Part shown: positions 9,751-22,106 of the stretch, in pieces
Layout: every line of letters begins with the position of its first letter
How positions within the stretch are numbered: position 1 is the stretch's first letter
DNA from: Nemopilema nomurai
Taxonomy: Eukaryota; Cnidaria; Scyphozoa; Rhizostomeae; Rhizostomatidae
Assembly (NCBI GenBank): GCA_003864495.1
Contig: ML133401.1
Coordinates: forward strand, 5,757,189 to 5,821,188
DNA: 64,000 bases
Direction: 5' to 3'
The notes under the pieces: generated by a model
What the model was told of the DNA's origin: nothing
Databases searched by the model: none
Seen by the model: only the letters and a program-made list of their open reading frames with translations
Made by a program: the position numbers and the translations under genes

Positions 9751-12388
9751 ATGGAGGACCCTAAAGGCGAAAGAGATGTGCTTCTCTCCGTTGCTGCAGG
9801 GTTGCTCTTTGTTGCGTCATTGGCGGGCAATAGTGTTTTACTCGTGGTGTCATACAGAACTAACGTGTTTAAAAGCACTGGTCAAGCCAAGTTAGTCATC
9901 GCTCACAGCGCCCTGGTTGACATTTTTGCCGCGTTTGACTGCCTGACCTCGTCTTTGGGTTTCTACGACAAAAATCTGGTTGCAAGACATCGGATCTCTG
10001 CGAGGTGGACGCATTCCGAGCCGGCGTTGCAAAGTCCCAAAGCCATAACGCACTGATCATTCTAGCTCTCAACAGATATTTTCTGGCCCGCCTACCTTCG
10101 TGTTGTCAAATGCCTTTTACCCGGTTTAAGGCATACGTCTATATCGTATGTTCTTGGTCAGTGTCTCTGGTGATTTGTGTTCTTTTAAAGGCTTCCAACC
10201 ATTCTCCTGTGTACGGTTCCAACTTCGGCTCTTGCTTCTACGAACTCACGCCTATTTCTGGCTTTGTGTTGTTTGCATTTCGAGTTGTCTCTGTCATCCT
10301 TATCATCTCCTGCTACACTTGCATCTTTCTCAAGGTAAAGAAGCAAGCAAAAATTTTAAGGGGGCATAGGAAACAGCCGATCGCCAGCCAGTCTTCTGGT
10401 GCAGTTAAAAAGAATGACAACAGATCCGAACCACAAGAAGAAAATGACAGAAACCAAGAAGAGGCACCTGATGGCTCGTCGTCGATTAATCTTCCTGGTA
10501 GCTGTAGAGTGGGGGAGTTTCCAAGGGACAAGGAATTCACAGTGGACCACAATGAAGGTAATCAGCCGTCGACCAAATCCGGAACGAAAGACGTTAATGC
10601 AGTGAAATCACCTGCAACCCGTTCAGCTAACCCACCCGAAGAAGCCATTGAAACTGAAACCCCCCTCGGGAGTTCTTGTTGTGCAGGGAAGGATACAACA
10701 TCAATTCGCGACAAACAACCCCTTGCATTGGTGTCGGCAACTAAAGAATTCGTGGTGGGTGCAAGCAAGGAGACCTTAGGCGACGTTTCATTCGGCAGAA
10801 CTGCTCCTGGTAATTCAAACGTGCAGTCCCTCCCCGCATTTTTGGCGGGAGCAAACGAGGCTGGACCTTCTACCTTAGATGACCAAGAGTCCAAACCTGA
10901 AGTCGGACACCCGGTAAGTACCCTTAGTGTGTTGTCATCATATGCCCATGCATTGTCAGTACCGTTCAAGGATACGGTCTGGTACGGTCCAAGACGATGC
11001 AACTTTCGTTTGCGTTTACATAGTCTTAAACTGAAGTGGACCCAAACGAAGGTGGCACGGATCCACCAGCAATGGTGACGCCAGGGGGGCAGGGGAGCTT
11101 TGTCAGAGGGATTTTTCCTCCGAAAGCAAGTCATCACAAAAACATTTATCCAGCCCTCCACTGACTCCTGTTGGCTCAATTCACGTCTTGTCACAATCTT
11201 CATGTTGTGCATCTTATTGCAACTGGAATTCCATGTTTTCTTCCGGCCTAGCAAACCCACCGTTGGAAGAGGATAAACAAAATTCGGTGAGGTGCAATTT
11301 TTGCTAGATGTCATATACTTAGTAGAGCGCTTCATGACCCCCAGACGACGTGTGATTCATTAATATAGTCAAAAAAAACCCTCGTCTTGATGACACAAGG
11401 TTAATCAGATTATCCAAAATGGATTCTTCATCATTCGAAAATGTGTTGTTATGTAGTAATTTGTCAATGTGGTGTAGTTAACTATATGCTATTCATAGCA
11501 CCATTTTTTCCCATAATTTTCTTACATTACTACATTACATCGTACTTTCTCAGTCATGCTCATTCCTTAGCCTTGATATTCTCCTCTACATCATCATTTC
11601 ATCACCCTGTTTCTTCATCAGCAAATTTAATTAGAGTAACGATATAAATGATGGTAGAATAGTCAAGCAAAATTTTAGTATCACAAATATCGATACGTTT
11701 CTTCTTAATAGCAGAATTGGATGAGATCATTTTTTATGAATAGGTCTTGATTGAGCATAAATCTATGATTTGATGACCAGTTTGCTAGAATGTCCTTCTA
11801 AGCCATGCTCGTAGTTATGCTGAGTGGCTTTATCGTGTGCAATGGGAATTACGACGATTTCTGAGGCAGATTGAAGGGGTGGATTCTAAAAATCTTTAGC
11901 AACCTGCAGTTGAGTGCAGTGATGGCAGGCCTTGAAATGATACATGAAACAAAAGAGTATACAAATATTGAAAGAAAAGTTACCAACGTTCGTATGCATA
12001 CGACTTCTTTTTATTACAGATAAAAGCGCTCAGTAACAAATTATCAGTGATATGCCCAACAAACGAAGATTCCGCATCCGGTTCAACAGACAAGAGGGCG
12101 GTAACTCCAGCTGCAGCGAAAACGTTGGGCAAGAGGTCGCAACAACGGCATGATCATAAACTTCTGTTGGCAATTGTCATCATAACGATCTACTGCCTCG
12201 TGACTGCCACACCTTCTATGATTCTCACAGCCTACAAAGACTTGCCTGTTAGCCTCGAAGCAGCAATTCTTATCAACCGCCTGACTGTCCTTCTCTACTA
12301 TTCAAGCTACTCGATGAATATGATAGTGTTTTCTATCGTAAATAAGGAGTTCCGGCTAGCTGTTAAAAGACTTTTTGGGTTTAGTTAA
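9751..12388 (+). CDS. Rhodopsin-class (class A) orphan GPCR, with one apparent frameshift
   Basis: Start ATG at 9751. Exon 1 runs to 10913 (donor GTAAGTA, phase 0) and exon 2 is 12020-12388 (acceptor TTATTACAG). TM1 carries GNS (Asn1.50), TM2 has SALVDIF (Asp2.50) and TM3 begins CEVDAF and ends ALNRY, so NRY replaces DRY. TM4 has CSWSVSL, the second outer loop has GSCFYE for the TM3 disulphide, and TM5 ends in a basic stretch. The third inner loop is about 230 residues. TM6 has TATPSMI instead of CWxP, and TM7 has SMNMIVF where NPxxY is usual. The reading frame changes between 9969 and 9972 in a run of five A; a six-A run would join DK to KSGCKTSDLCEV in frame. Everything else is open, so a base error or polymorphism is likelier than a dead gene. 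Ligand unknown. Confidence 0.85.
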
Positions 12389-12592
12389 TCATTCACTGGA
12401 CACTTTCACAGTGGTATCTGCACTTCCGTATTAAATGCATTCGAATGGAAATCAATTTTATGCTAAAAAATGCAAAATTAGTCAAAACAAAGGTCAGAGG
12501 GCAAGAGTTGATGTGTGAAATTTAACGATTGAAATGTTTATGTTTCAGTTAGTAAGAAATGAAAACATAGCATACAATCAGGCTTATCACAT

Positions 12593-12598
12593 AATAAA
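12593..12598 (+). terminator. Possible poly(A) signal of the GPCR gene
   Basis: AATAAA about 205 bp after the GPCR stop codon, in AT-rich DNA. It is a plausible cleavage/polyadenylation signal, but the hexamer is common by chance at this base composition. Confidence 0.35.
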
Positions 12599-13695
12599 CA
12601 AAAAAATATCTTGCTTTCGCATTTTATGGTAGTCTCAAACATACAGCACAGAGTCCTTGAGGAATTAATGCATGCAAATTGGTTGTTGTTGCAACATGGG
12701 AATTCGTTCCCACTTTTGAAACTCCATCTGCCGTCTTTCAGATTTTTCGAATGCTTCTGATACGGGGGTTACATTGCTGTAGATGTTGTAGCAGTTTGAG
12801 TGTGCTTTCTTCAACAAGATTTGTTAGAAAAGTAAAACAGGCAATGAAAAGAAATCAGCGGGCTGACTCATATCTTTAAAGTTAACCTCAAATTTGATGT
12901 AAGAATCAAAATCATATTCACTCTTCTTTTTCTGTTGACCATGAAAAGCTTTCTTTCGAAACAGCGAATAATATCTTTAACGAGTCCACTCGCATCATTT
13001 TTCTTTTGGTAGCTACTCAAGCTGAAAAGCCTTTCCAGCCTTAAATGAAACCACCTCAAAATCATGGATCAACATATCTATTTTAGTTGAAATGGGTTAC
13101 GGTGAAGGTGATAAAATGTATTCACAGCATAGCATCTTAATTGTATCTTCACATTTGTAGTATTAGGATTTGAGATAGAGTTCCATAGAGCAAATTTCAG
13201 TGGCTTACCATAGGCTAATGCTCTATTTTACCGTTTTTAAAACATAAATGGGGCTAAGTTGTTTTAATTTCCGTTATTGTAATTAGTATCAATGCAATGT
13301 AAAACTGAAATGAATCTTGATGTGCATATTCAATGGTTCCTTGCTTCACGCTTTATTGAACGCATTAATTTGGTTATAGTTATTTAGTTTTAGTTTTAAA
13401 ACAAATATCACATAGTACTGATATCTTGTCGAGCACAAAGTATTTGTTAGGAAACTGACTTCAGTGTTGATAGACTGGCCTAGATTAGTATTTGTTGGCC
13501 CTTGAAACTTTTGCAAGGTTTATAGTTCAAATTAGGATCAGAGTTTACACAATCTGACAATAATTGAACTACAGAAAGTCTGAGATGTCGTCTCACCAAG
13601 GTTGTCTTATAATTCAATTGCAACCGCTTGGTTACTGGATCCCCTTTTGTTCTAGCAACATAGCTCAAAAGTGTATCTTATCTTCTTAACAATGA

Positions 13696-13980
13696 TGCTG
13701 TCTAGACCTAAACTCGGTATCCGGCTTTCCTGGTAAATTTGAAGGGAATGTCAGATCAACAGTATACAGGAAAATTTTACAAGCAACAAGGCTAAAACTA
13801 GAATCTTTAGGTGAATTTACGCGTAACATGAAGTGGAAATCAATTGGCTTATCTGATTCATACTGCGAATTGATGTTTGATGAGATGCTTGCAAAGGCAC
13901 TAGATATTGGGTTACTAGCAGACCTTGGTGTATGCTCAAAATGTCTACAAGGATATGCCACGGAGCAAACTTATAGCTAG
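13696..13980 (+). other. Open coding-like fragment, unknown
   Basis: A 94-codon stretch is open from just after a TGA (13693-13695) to TAG (13978-13980). It reads like protein rather than noise: FPGKFEGNVRSTVYRKILQA, then a segment with ESLGEFTRNMKWKSIGLSDS, then LADLGVCSKCLQGYA. Its first ATG is about 45 codons in. No family is recognised, and it may be one exon or a remnant. Similar short coding-like pieces follow on the same strand at about 14.1, 14.5 and 14.7 kb (the last ending ELQKNIT before a possible GTAATC donor), so a multi-exon gene or its ruin is possible. Confidence 0.25.
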
Positions 13981-16162
13981 AATCGAACTTAGATGTCTAA
14001 GAAAGCTACGACAAGCATGGCACTAAATTGACAAACTAGCGAATTGATTTCAAATATTGTAGAGTTGTAATGTTTGAGTGCATCGACCATTTTAAGCAGG
14101 TCAATGGGATAGCCAACGGGACATGTGCTTTTAAGGTGAAAATTAATGATCTTGCTTTGGTGGCTGGTTTATGCCCGAGCAAGCTCCGTAAATGGCTGGT
14201 ATTAGGATGAAAGCTTACAGAAAGAACCTACTTATTGCATGCACAATATGGGATTTCAAGTGCCTAGTATAGGAAAGAAATATCTTACGTTACAATGATG
14301 AATAAGCTACATTTTACAGTGGCGAATTTAATTCCGAACTTTGAATCAGAAGATACAAACACATACAATACAATACACACACAGATACAATAAATTTTGT
14401 AACAAAAGACTGATGCTGAAAATAACTACAAAAGATCTTAAATGCTTTCCCTAGTTGATGTGACTGCAAAGAAGCCAGTGAACATCAAGGATTTCGGGAA
14501 CCAGGTCTTACTCGTTTTTTGAAAAAGCAGGTGAAAAACTTTCAAAAAGAGCGTCTGGCTTTCTCAAAATTCTTCAGTAATCGGTAATGTTAATATCAAG
14601 CTTAACATCCAACAACCAAACATGACAAGCCAGGCAAGATATCTTACCTTATAAAGCAGATTTGCTGATTATCTTTTAAAGAATTTTTAGAAGCTTCACT
14701 GGAAAATGTCCTAAAAAATCTGGATACTGCAAAGTGTAACATGTCCTTTTTGCGGAAGCAGATTCAGAAAGAAATGTTATTGTTGCGCATAAAAGTGAGG
14801 GCGGAGCTGCAGAAAAACATTACAGGTAATCCTTTGATGAATAAATATTAATCAGCTGTTTTAGAAACACTCAAATCCAAAGATTGTGAAATCTTATATT
14901 CGAAAAATTCTAAAATCTAGAAGCGTTTTGAAGTTTCCGGAGATTTTTAATAGATATCAATCAACCTATAAAACTGGATCACTGAATATTTAATCTTGTT
15001 TTTCTTAAATTCGTTAGATTTTCTTAAATTGCATCTTTTAGGGCATTACCGCTGCCAACTTCAATAAAAAAATAATAAGAATCTGGCTGCATCCATTTCT
15101 CGAATATGCCAAAACCACAAACAGCAGAACATAATTTGCAAAAAATTTATGCTCTTCCTTCTTCAAGATATTCAAGCCCTGTCAACAATAGAAACTGTTG
15201 TCTTATTATAGATAAAATAGATTTCAAAAACATTTTACTCATTAGAAGTGAAAAATACCTGGATGTGTCAGATAAAGGATCAGGAAATTTCTTTAAAACA
15301 CGCCTATTTCTGTCATATGCTGATGATGGTGCACGATTTCCAAGTATAAATATAATCAACTATAAAAAAGTTTAACACCTTCTTCACTTGCAGTAGCTGT
15401 TAGTATTATGAGAAAATAAAACATCTATTGCATATTGTGTTTATGGCATTTCCATTGCAAAATATAACATAAATATTCTAAACAGATCTTGCTTATCCAA
15501 CACAACAATTCTAGCTTCAACAATATAATGTTGAGTTTGTAAACACATATCATTCTTAAATGTTTTGAAACCTAAAAATGTATAATTTCAATTATATAAT
15601 GAAATCAAAATGTTAGCAGAATACTATACAAATCAATTGAATGATATCTTTCTTTGTGTCATTCGATAATATATCAAATTGTCACAGTTTTAAATTGACA
15701 CTAAAAATATTTATACCTACCATACCTTGTGATTAGTATCCTTCTCTTACTGGCAGAAGCAATCAAAGATGGGCTGAGAATATTGAAAAACTTTGGCTTG
15801 GTATTGCGTGGCAAACATGCACTTTGGTTTTCAAAGTTGTGGAGAAGATCTGGATGAAAGTGATGTGAGCAGAGGGCTAGGACAAAGAACCCGGGGGGCG
15901 TGACCCTGGTGTTCATGGTCACCTTCTGGCAAGACGCGCAAAGTGCCCCTTCTATTCCAAAGAGGGCCATTACGAGACCTATAGATGCCCCTTCCAAATC
16001 AGACGTTGCCCTTTGTGCACAGCCCAGATTGTTAGTTGCAATCAAGGTTTTTTCATGGAAACAAGCTGATTCTCAGCATGCTTTCATAGCAATTTGCATG
16101 ATTCTCTGCACGCTTCCACAAAAATCCAAGCACCTCAGCCAGATAGCCATACTATCTGAAAT
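13981..16162. other. No gene established; scattered short open segments
   Basis: The + strand has short coding-like runs at about 14100-14205, 14462-14590 and 14690-14826 and an 89-codon frame at 15106-15375. The - strand is open at 16045-15701. None shows a domain I know, and the frames do not join through convincing splice sites. Confidence 0.3.
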
Positions 16163-16648
16163 TTGACAAAAGTCAAGCGCGAAAAGAAGATCATATCAAC
16201 AAATTGGAGGATCCTGAAGCAAGTACGCCATGACCTTTGTAAAGTTGCTTTATTTATTTTCTTCAAGTTTCTTGCCTTTGCTGAAATCTCTTCAGCTTTT
16301 GCTGTTCCTTCAAAGCAGACTATCTGCAATTCTTTTTCCTTGGAGGTTTCTCACTTATGTATTCAGTATATGGTATTTCCTTGCAGTATTACTAATGACC
16401 TACAGGCGTATGAATCTGTGCCGGTTCCCAAGTCCGCATTTACTTTATGTGTTTAGAAGTCGCTGATAACCGATGGTCCAACTGCCCACCCCCATTCCGA
16501 AACTAAAGCGCCCAGCAAATCGACAGTCCCCGGTTATATAACTGAATCTCACAATGAGGCAACCATTGAAGAAACTCTTGAATTTGCAAAAATTGCCAAG
16601 AAAAGGTTTAGAAACATTACCAGTCTCTTAGCTATGCAGGGGCTTTGA
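16163..16648 (+). pseudogene. Possible dead 7TM receptor C-terminal half
   Basis: One frame is open across the whole stretch except for a single TAG at 16454-16456. A basic segment (KVKREKKIIST) leads into a hydrophobic helix resembling a GPCR TM6, followed by a loop and a segment with LCIQYMVFPCSITNDLQAYE. That segment resembles TM7, with NDLQAY in the place of NPxxY. After the stop, the same frame continues as a hydrophilic tail (TDGPTAHPHSETKAPSK onward) to TGA at about 16648. The helix match is weak and the first five helices were not found, so the 7TM reading is tentative. Confidence 0.3.
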
Positions 16649-17900
16649 GAAGATCTCTCTATTGAAGTCTAAACTGAATGGGGATGCAAAATTGGAGAAG
16701 GAAGGAATACAAGATAAAACTAGACAGGAACAGAGTGCTGTATATGAAATAATTTAACAGTTTGCGGTTTCTGCAAAAGCAAAGTTTTGCGATCCGCGGA
16801 GACAACGACGAAGAAGGAAACCAAATCCAGCTGCCCAAAACCGGAAAGAAAGATTTCCCAGAACTGAAATAACGGATCAGCAACGCGAATGACATGAGTC
16901 TAGCAATCATAACAAGCAAATTGAGGAAATGGCATTAACTGTTTTGTGATCTTTTACATGGAATATACGGTATAACGATTGCTGATGAATCAAGGGCAAG
17001 CAAGAAGAAACCTGACACGCGTCTTGCATCGGAAGTCAAAGGAAGATAAGATTGTTAACAAAAATTTTAATGGAATGTAGATCAGCAAAATCGCTAAATG
17101 TATATTCAACAGATTTAAGGACGTTATTCTATGTTGCACCCTAATATTAGAAAATTCCAGATGGTAGCAGGGGTGGGTGTACGATGGGGACCGGGGGCAT
17201 AGCTTCCTCAAACGGTATGACTTCAAACCGAGAAAATGTGAATCAGAAACTAGTGGTATATCACACTAACAAAGCAAATTCTCACTCACATTACACTTAA
17301 TGTTAAGTAACAAACACCTGAGTGCTTTGATTGAGCAATTTTGCGGAAATCAGAGATCTCACATAATACTAATCCATTCTAAAAGGAAATTTGAAAAAAG
17401 CTGATCGGAGCAAAAGGTCTAGCTATGTCCATTCCGAACAACATACATTTGGTCGGATAATCAGAGTAACTCAATTTTGCTAGGGATTCTTAGCTTGAAC
17501 ATTATTGGAGGTTTCCACTTGTAAAGCAAAGCTACACGAGAACGCACATTTTTTGCTTGAATTTCAAATTGTTTCCAGCAGAAAAAATAGCATTGAAATA
17601 TTCATTATTTTTGGGAAAACCTTGAAACGGGACAGATTTCTTAGCAATTTTGAAACTATAGTCATTTGCACTCCTGCCTTTTGGTTCTATTTGGAAGGGT
17701 TCAGCATCGAATTTGCTGTTCTGTTTGTTCTTGTTGAAACTTATGATAAAGCGACGCATCAAAAAGATTTGATATTTTACTTTGATCTTAAGGTGAATTT
17801 ACACCTTGTGCAAGCACAATTTAAGAATAATCTTAGGCTCAAAATCGAGAATTTGACCATATCAAAATAATAAAGGTATTTAGCTGAATGCCAGCAATGG
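16649..17900. other. No gene recognised
   Basis: AT-rich stretch with chance frames on both strands. A basic segment at about 16760-16890 (+ strand, containing FCDPRRQRRRRKPNPAAQ) is interrupted by stops and unassigned. Confidence 0.35.
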
Positions 17901-18392
17901 ATGAAATTAACGATGAGACAAGATGCGTATAGAAATGAAATGGAGTTCCATAATCTCAATACAAAATTGATGCTCCTTCCTGGTATTCTAAAACGTCTCT
18001 TTCCGGGTGTTCAAGAGTCTACAAAGATGGACTCGAAATTTTCAGAAAATTCTGATGCCAAACATCTTCTCCCAGAGATTTCGAAGTTTCCACAAACTAA
18101 TACGCTTGCCGCATTGAATGCAGGTTCAGCTGAGAGATCCTCTTCTGCGCAAAGGAAAAATCAAAGTTACTTGAGAAATAGGATGACGCAAGTCAGATAC
18201 AACAATGTTCTCCTACTTCCCCTTCACAAAGCAAGAGTAGATGGCAGAAGTAAAATTGCAGAAGTTTTTTGCATCACGAACCGAAGGACGAAAACATTTT
18301 TCGGGGCAATTCTGATTGATAATGTAATGAATATTACTTTGGTGTTAAGAACTCTTACTTTGGAAGAATGTTTTGGCTTTTCTCGTTCATAA
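17901..18392 (+). CDS. Hypothetical protein of 163 codons
   Basis: An ATG-started frame of 163 codons, long for this AT-rich region. The protein is basic and hydrophilic with no signal peptide, membrane helix or recognised motif; parts read PGILKRLFPGVQESTKMD and SAERSSSAQRKNQSYLRN. It lies 370 bp before L3HYPDH on the same strand, with no sign that they share a transcript. It could be a small gene, an exon or chance. Confidence 0.25.
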   Translation: MKLTMRQDAYRNEMEFHNLNTKLMLLPGILKRLFPGVQESTKMDSKFSENSDAKHLLPEISKFPQTNTLAALNAGSAERSSSAQRKNQSYLRNRMTQVRYNNVLLLPLHKARVDGRSKIAEVFCITNRRTKTFFGAILIDNVMNITLVLRTLTLEECFGFSRS

Positions 18393-18763
18393 AATTTACC
18401 TGTGAGTTCTGAATACCTGTGAAATTTGGAATATGGCATAGTAGTTTCTGAGGTACATCGCAAGGTCGGTAAATTTTGATTCCCATCTATTGACAGTGTT
18501 TTTATAACGCAAATTGGTATTCTTTCAAACTATTCGAAATTTTGACCCTTTAAGGGAGTGGCCTTTTTGTATTTGAAATTTTTGTATCGCGGTTCAAAAC
18601 TGTTCCAAACTGGCCCAATCATTGTTTCAATCATTATTCAAAAACCTCGCTTTCGTTTCTTCCATGCCGAAAGGAGTCATTATCAATATGCTGCAAAAAA
18701 GAGTAATAATTTTGCCACGAGACAGGACCAGGCTGCGAGCTAAGAAACGAATACAGAAGCAAA

Positions 18764-21700
18764 ATGATTATAGAAACAGTGGAGATGCACACTGGAGGTG
18801 AACCCTTAAGGATAATAACATCAGGGTACCCAGAAATCATTGGAAGCACTCTTTTAGAGAAGAGACGCTATGTCAAAGAGCACCTGGACTATCTAAGAAG
18901 ACGACTCATGTTTGAACCCCGAGGACACTATGACCAATACGGAGCTTTGTTGGTTAAGCCCGATCACCCAGAAGCTGATATCGCAGTGATATTCATACAC
19001 AACGAGGGCTACAGTACAATGTGTGGCCACGCGGTCATTGCGCTTGGAAGATTTGCCATTGACCACGGTTATAAAACTATCCCAGATGGTAGGTTTTGAC
19101 CCTGCTTATATCACATACCTGGGGTCCATTTCTAACCTTGAGGTGAACTCAAAGAATTTCGAGGCTGGAAAAGTATTTTACTGGCATCGTAAGTTCTAGA
19201 TTATCCAAAAAATGTTTTTTGAACTCAAGATTATTTGTACCAGTGCCTGTTCCTTGTGGTTCCGTGATGAGTAAATTAACTTGTGTTTATTTTGAGCAAT
19301 ATTCGTACATACTTTGAGCAACATTGTGAATATATACGTGCAAGAGATCAAAGATGGCCATTTTTGATAAACTGGCATATAATTTCAACTTGATAACTTC
19401 TAACAGAATTGCTAGCCTATTATTGTGACTTTCCACTATGACTACTTATTATGTAAACTAACAAGATTCTCTGTAGCTAGTCTTGATACTGCTTTACATC
19501 TCTAATCTTCCTTCATGATACACTATGGTTCTGTCATTGAGAAACAATAAGCATTTCTTTTTTCCTTTTGGCACATAACATATAGGGTCCAGCAGAGTTC
19601 AAGTCAAGAAGAGACAACTCTATGAACTGTAGAGAATATATTCTCAAAACAGCTTGACTGCCAAGCTAACTAAACTAACTGTACAGCAATCAAGGATATA
19701 AGCCTCTATTTCAGACCACTAATTGCTACAAATTAGGTGAACAACAGGCCTACATAACAGCTTGTGTGCTAAAAAACATAGAGCTAGCTGCTGGAACTAT
19801 AGAGTAGCCTCTTACTACAGCCCTGCTACAGACCGAGTTGACCTGAGTTAAAAGTTCAGAATATGAAGTAACCAAAGAGCAATTGAAAACTTCGGCCATG
19901 TTATTGAGCTAAACTAAACTATGCTTAAGTTTCTAAAGTTAAAGGCAATCTATACATAATCTATACATAAAGGCAATAACTGTTAAACTAGAAGCAACAG
20001 TTAATCTTAACAATGGTTTATTTATTAACCAGACCATTCAATGTTACGTTTCATAGCCATGCTGCCCTTTTCTTCTATAGTCCCTTTTAAGACAGAATCA
20101 GAAGTTGTTTAAATCAAAAGTTATTGTATGTTGTAATGGGTATTCTATTACCATTGTGCCTCCTTCCATATTTGCTAATAATTTACTATTCAGACTTTTC
20201 TTTGACTATTCTACAGATGCAAAACACCACTTATCACAGTCAGTCAATATACAATGCCCTTGCGGGCTGGTTAGAGCGGATGTTCAAATGCAGAATGGAA
20301 AACCAGGAGTGGTCAAATTCTTGAGTGTTCCAGCATTTGCTTTTGCGACTGACATCACAGTAAACACTCGCAAATTTGGTCCAATAACACTTGACATTGG
20401 CTATGGAGGAGCATTTTACGCCTTGGTATCTCAAGAACTACTGGGAATTAATGTGAAGACATCGCCTGTGAGCGATTTGCTTGATGCCGCTGATGCTGTA
20501 AGCACCAGTGTGAAGGAGCAAGTCAAAATTACACACCCTGAAGAAGATGACCTTTCCTTTTTGTATGGTACTATTATCACTGATGGAAAAGACGTGTATT
20601 CTGATGAACCAACGTTCAATGTTTGTGTGTTTGCGGACAAACAGGTTTGTTTTTGTGTCATTGTAGTTTATCATAATTGATTGGCACCATTCACGTGATA
20701 ACGTCATTGGTGCGATGATTCTAATCACAGGTTGGCCTTTAAAGTCATTTGTGTGTCATTTCTATTAAGATCACAATCATTGATTGATTTGGAGAGTTTC
20801 TTGTATGGTAGTTGATGTTTCTGGTGTTGTTTGCCACCATCGTTGACACATATACAAGTGTAATCGATACATCAAGAAAATCCTTGTACATTTTGATTTG
20901 GATATTTCATGCATTAGTTGTTGTTTTTGATATGTTGATTGTTTTGTTGCTGAATCAAGAAGATGCTTGATTACCAGCGCTTGATTTTGTCGCTTCTTTG
21001 AAACTTTTTTTGTTTCTTCCACTGAAATGCAATACAGATTTTTCAGTGCAAGTAGTAACCTTTTTGGTCAATCTATGAATTGTAGGAGACATAATTGCCT
21101 TGCCTGTTTTAAGAATGTGCTCCATTGAGCATAACCATTTTGGTGAAGTTCTGTGACAGGATGGCTCTTTTGTTTCGTTTTGTAGCTTGATCGTTGTCCT
21201 ACTGGCTCAGGCGTCACTGCTAGAGTTGCTGTTCAATACGCAAAGAATATGATTCCTTTACGAGCGGAAAGAACGTTTGCAAATGGCCTTGTAAAAACCA
21301 CTTTCACTGGACAAGTGAGTACAGGATGCTTGTTTTTCATCAAAATTCCTGTAAAATTTCATTGCCATGTGTGCACTCTTTGATGATTTTTCTGTGTGAT
21401 GACCAAATGCTTACAAAATGAATTACTATTGCACGTCAAGTTTGAATATCACCGATTCCGCTGCATCAAGGTGACATGCGTGATAACCATGCTTAGGCTA
21501 TTTCGCTGAACTTTATTGTTTTCATTTTCATTTCATTTTAAATTCTTTATTCACGGTGGCCCCATCAACCAGGAGTGGCTGCTTTTCAGGGGGCCGTGGA
21601 AAAAACCTAATTACAATGTTACTAGAATAACTAAAAAAGAAAATTTGCAATGTTAAATTAGATTAAATGAAAAATTAAAAGCTATTTGCATTTCAGTCTA

Positions 21701-22106
21701 CATTTTAAAGTAGACAGAGCAAGCTTGACCTCATGTTTTAATTCATTCCAAACCTTTGCTTCACGGAACGAAGATGCTTTTTGGCCATTACTCGTTTTCA
21801 TTCATGAAGCAAGTAAATCAGTCTCACAATTTCTCAAATTTACAATCTCCTGTCGCATTTGATCGCTGCCAAGACGTTATATCTTGTTCTTTGTATGTGC
21901 GTCTACATGCGCAAGATTCGACCTGCAGCTGGTATATCTCGTGTGAGTTGATCATCATCGTTCTGTTCCAGGCATTCGAGGAGACCACGTGCGGTGACTT
22001 CAAGGCCGTGCGCGTGCAAGTGTGTGGCAGTGCTTTTTACACTGGTAAATGCTCGTTCACATTTGAGGAAGATGATCCACTGAAAGATGGCTTCTTGGTC
22101 AAGTAG
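18764..22106 (+). CDS. L3HYPDH: Trans-3-hydroxy-L-proline dehydratase
   Basis: Four exons, 18764-19088, 20217-20644, 21186-21314 and 21972-22106, encode 338 residues; human L3HYPDH is about 354. All junctions are GT-AG and phase-consistent (first intron phase 1, the others phase 0). The enzyme removes water from trans-3-hydroxy-L-proline, from diet or collagen breakdown, giving a precursor of proline. It belongs to the proline racemase fold. The first catalytic site is [15 protein letters not shown] (Cys near residue 88) and the N-terminal motif is [11 protein letters not shown]. The second site reads [14 protein letters not shown], with Thr where racemases have the second Cys; that swap marks a dehydratase rather than a racemase. 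The ATG at 18764 opens directly into the conserved N-terminus, so the start is secure. Confidence 0.95.
21540..21800 (-). mobile_element. Possible non-LTR retrotransposon 3' fragment in L3HYPDH intron 3
   Basis: On the - strand a short frame reads [19 protein letters not shown] and ends LKCRLKCK at a stop. This resembles the last residues of many reverse transcriptases of CR1/jockey type, where a similar Trp-Asn-x-Leu-Pro/Lys segment precedes the C-terminus. Upstream frames are broken, and only this tail remains inside the intron (21315-21971). Confidence 0.4.

Noticed and set aside
10562..11335. 257-codon - strand frame
   Set aside because: Antisense of the GPCR third inner loop and its intron; no domain and unlike any family.
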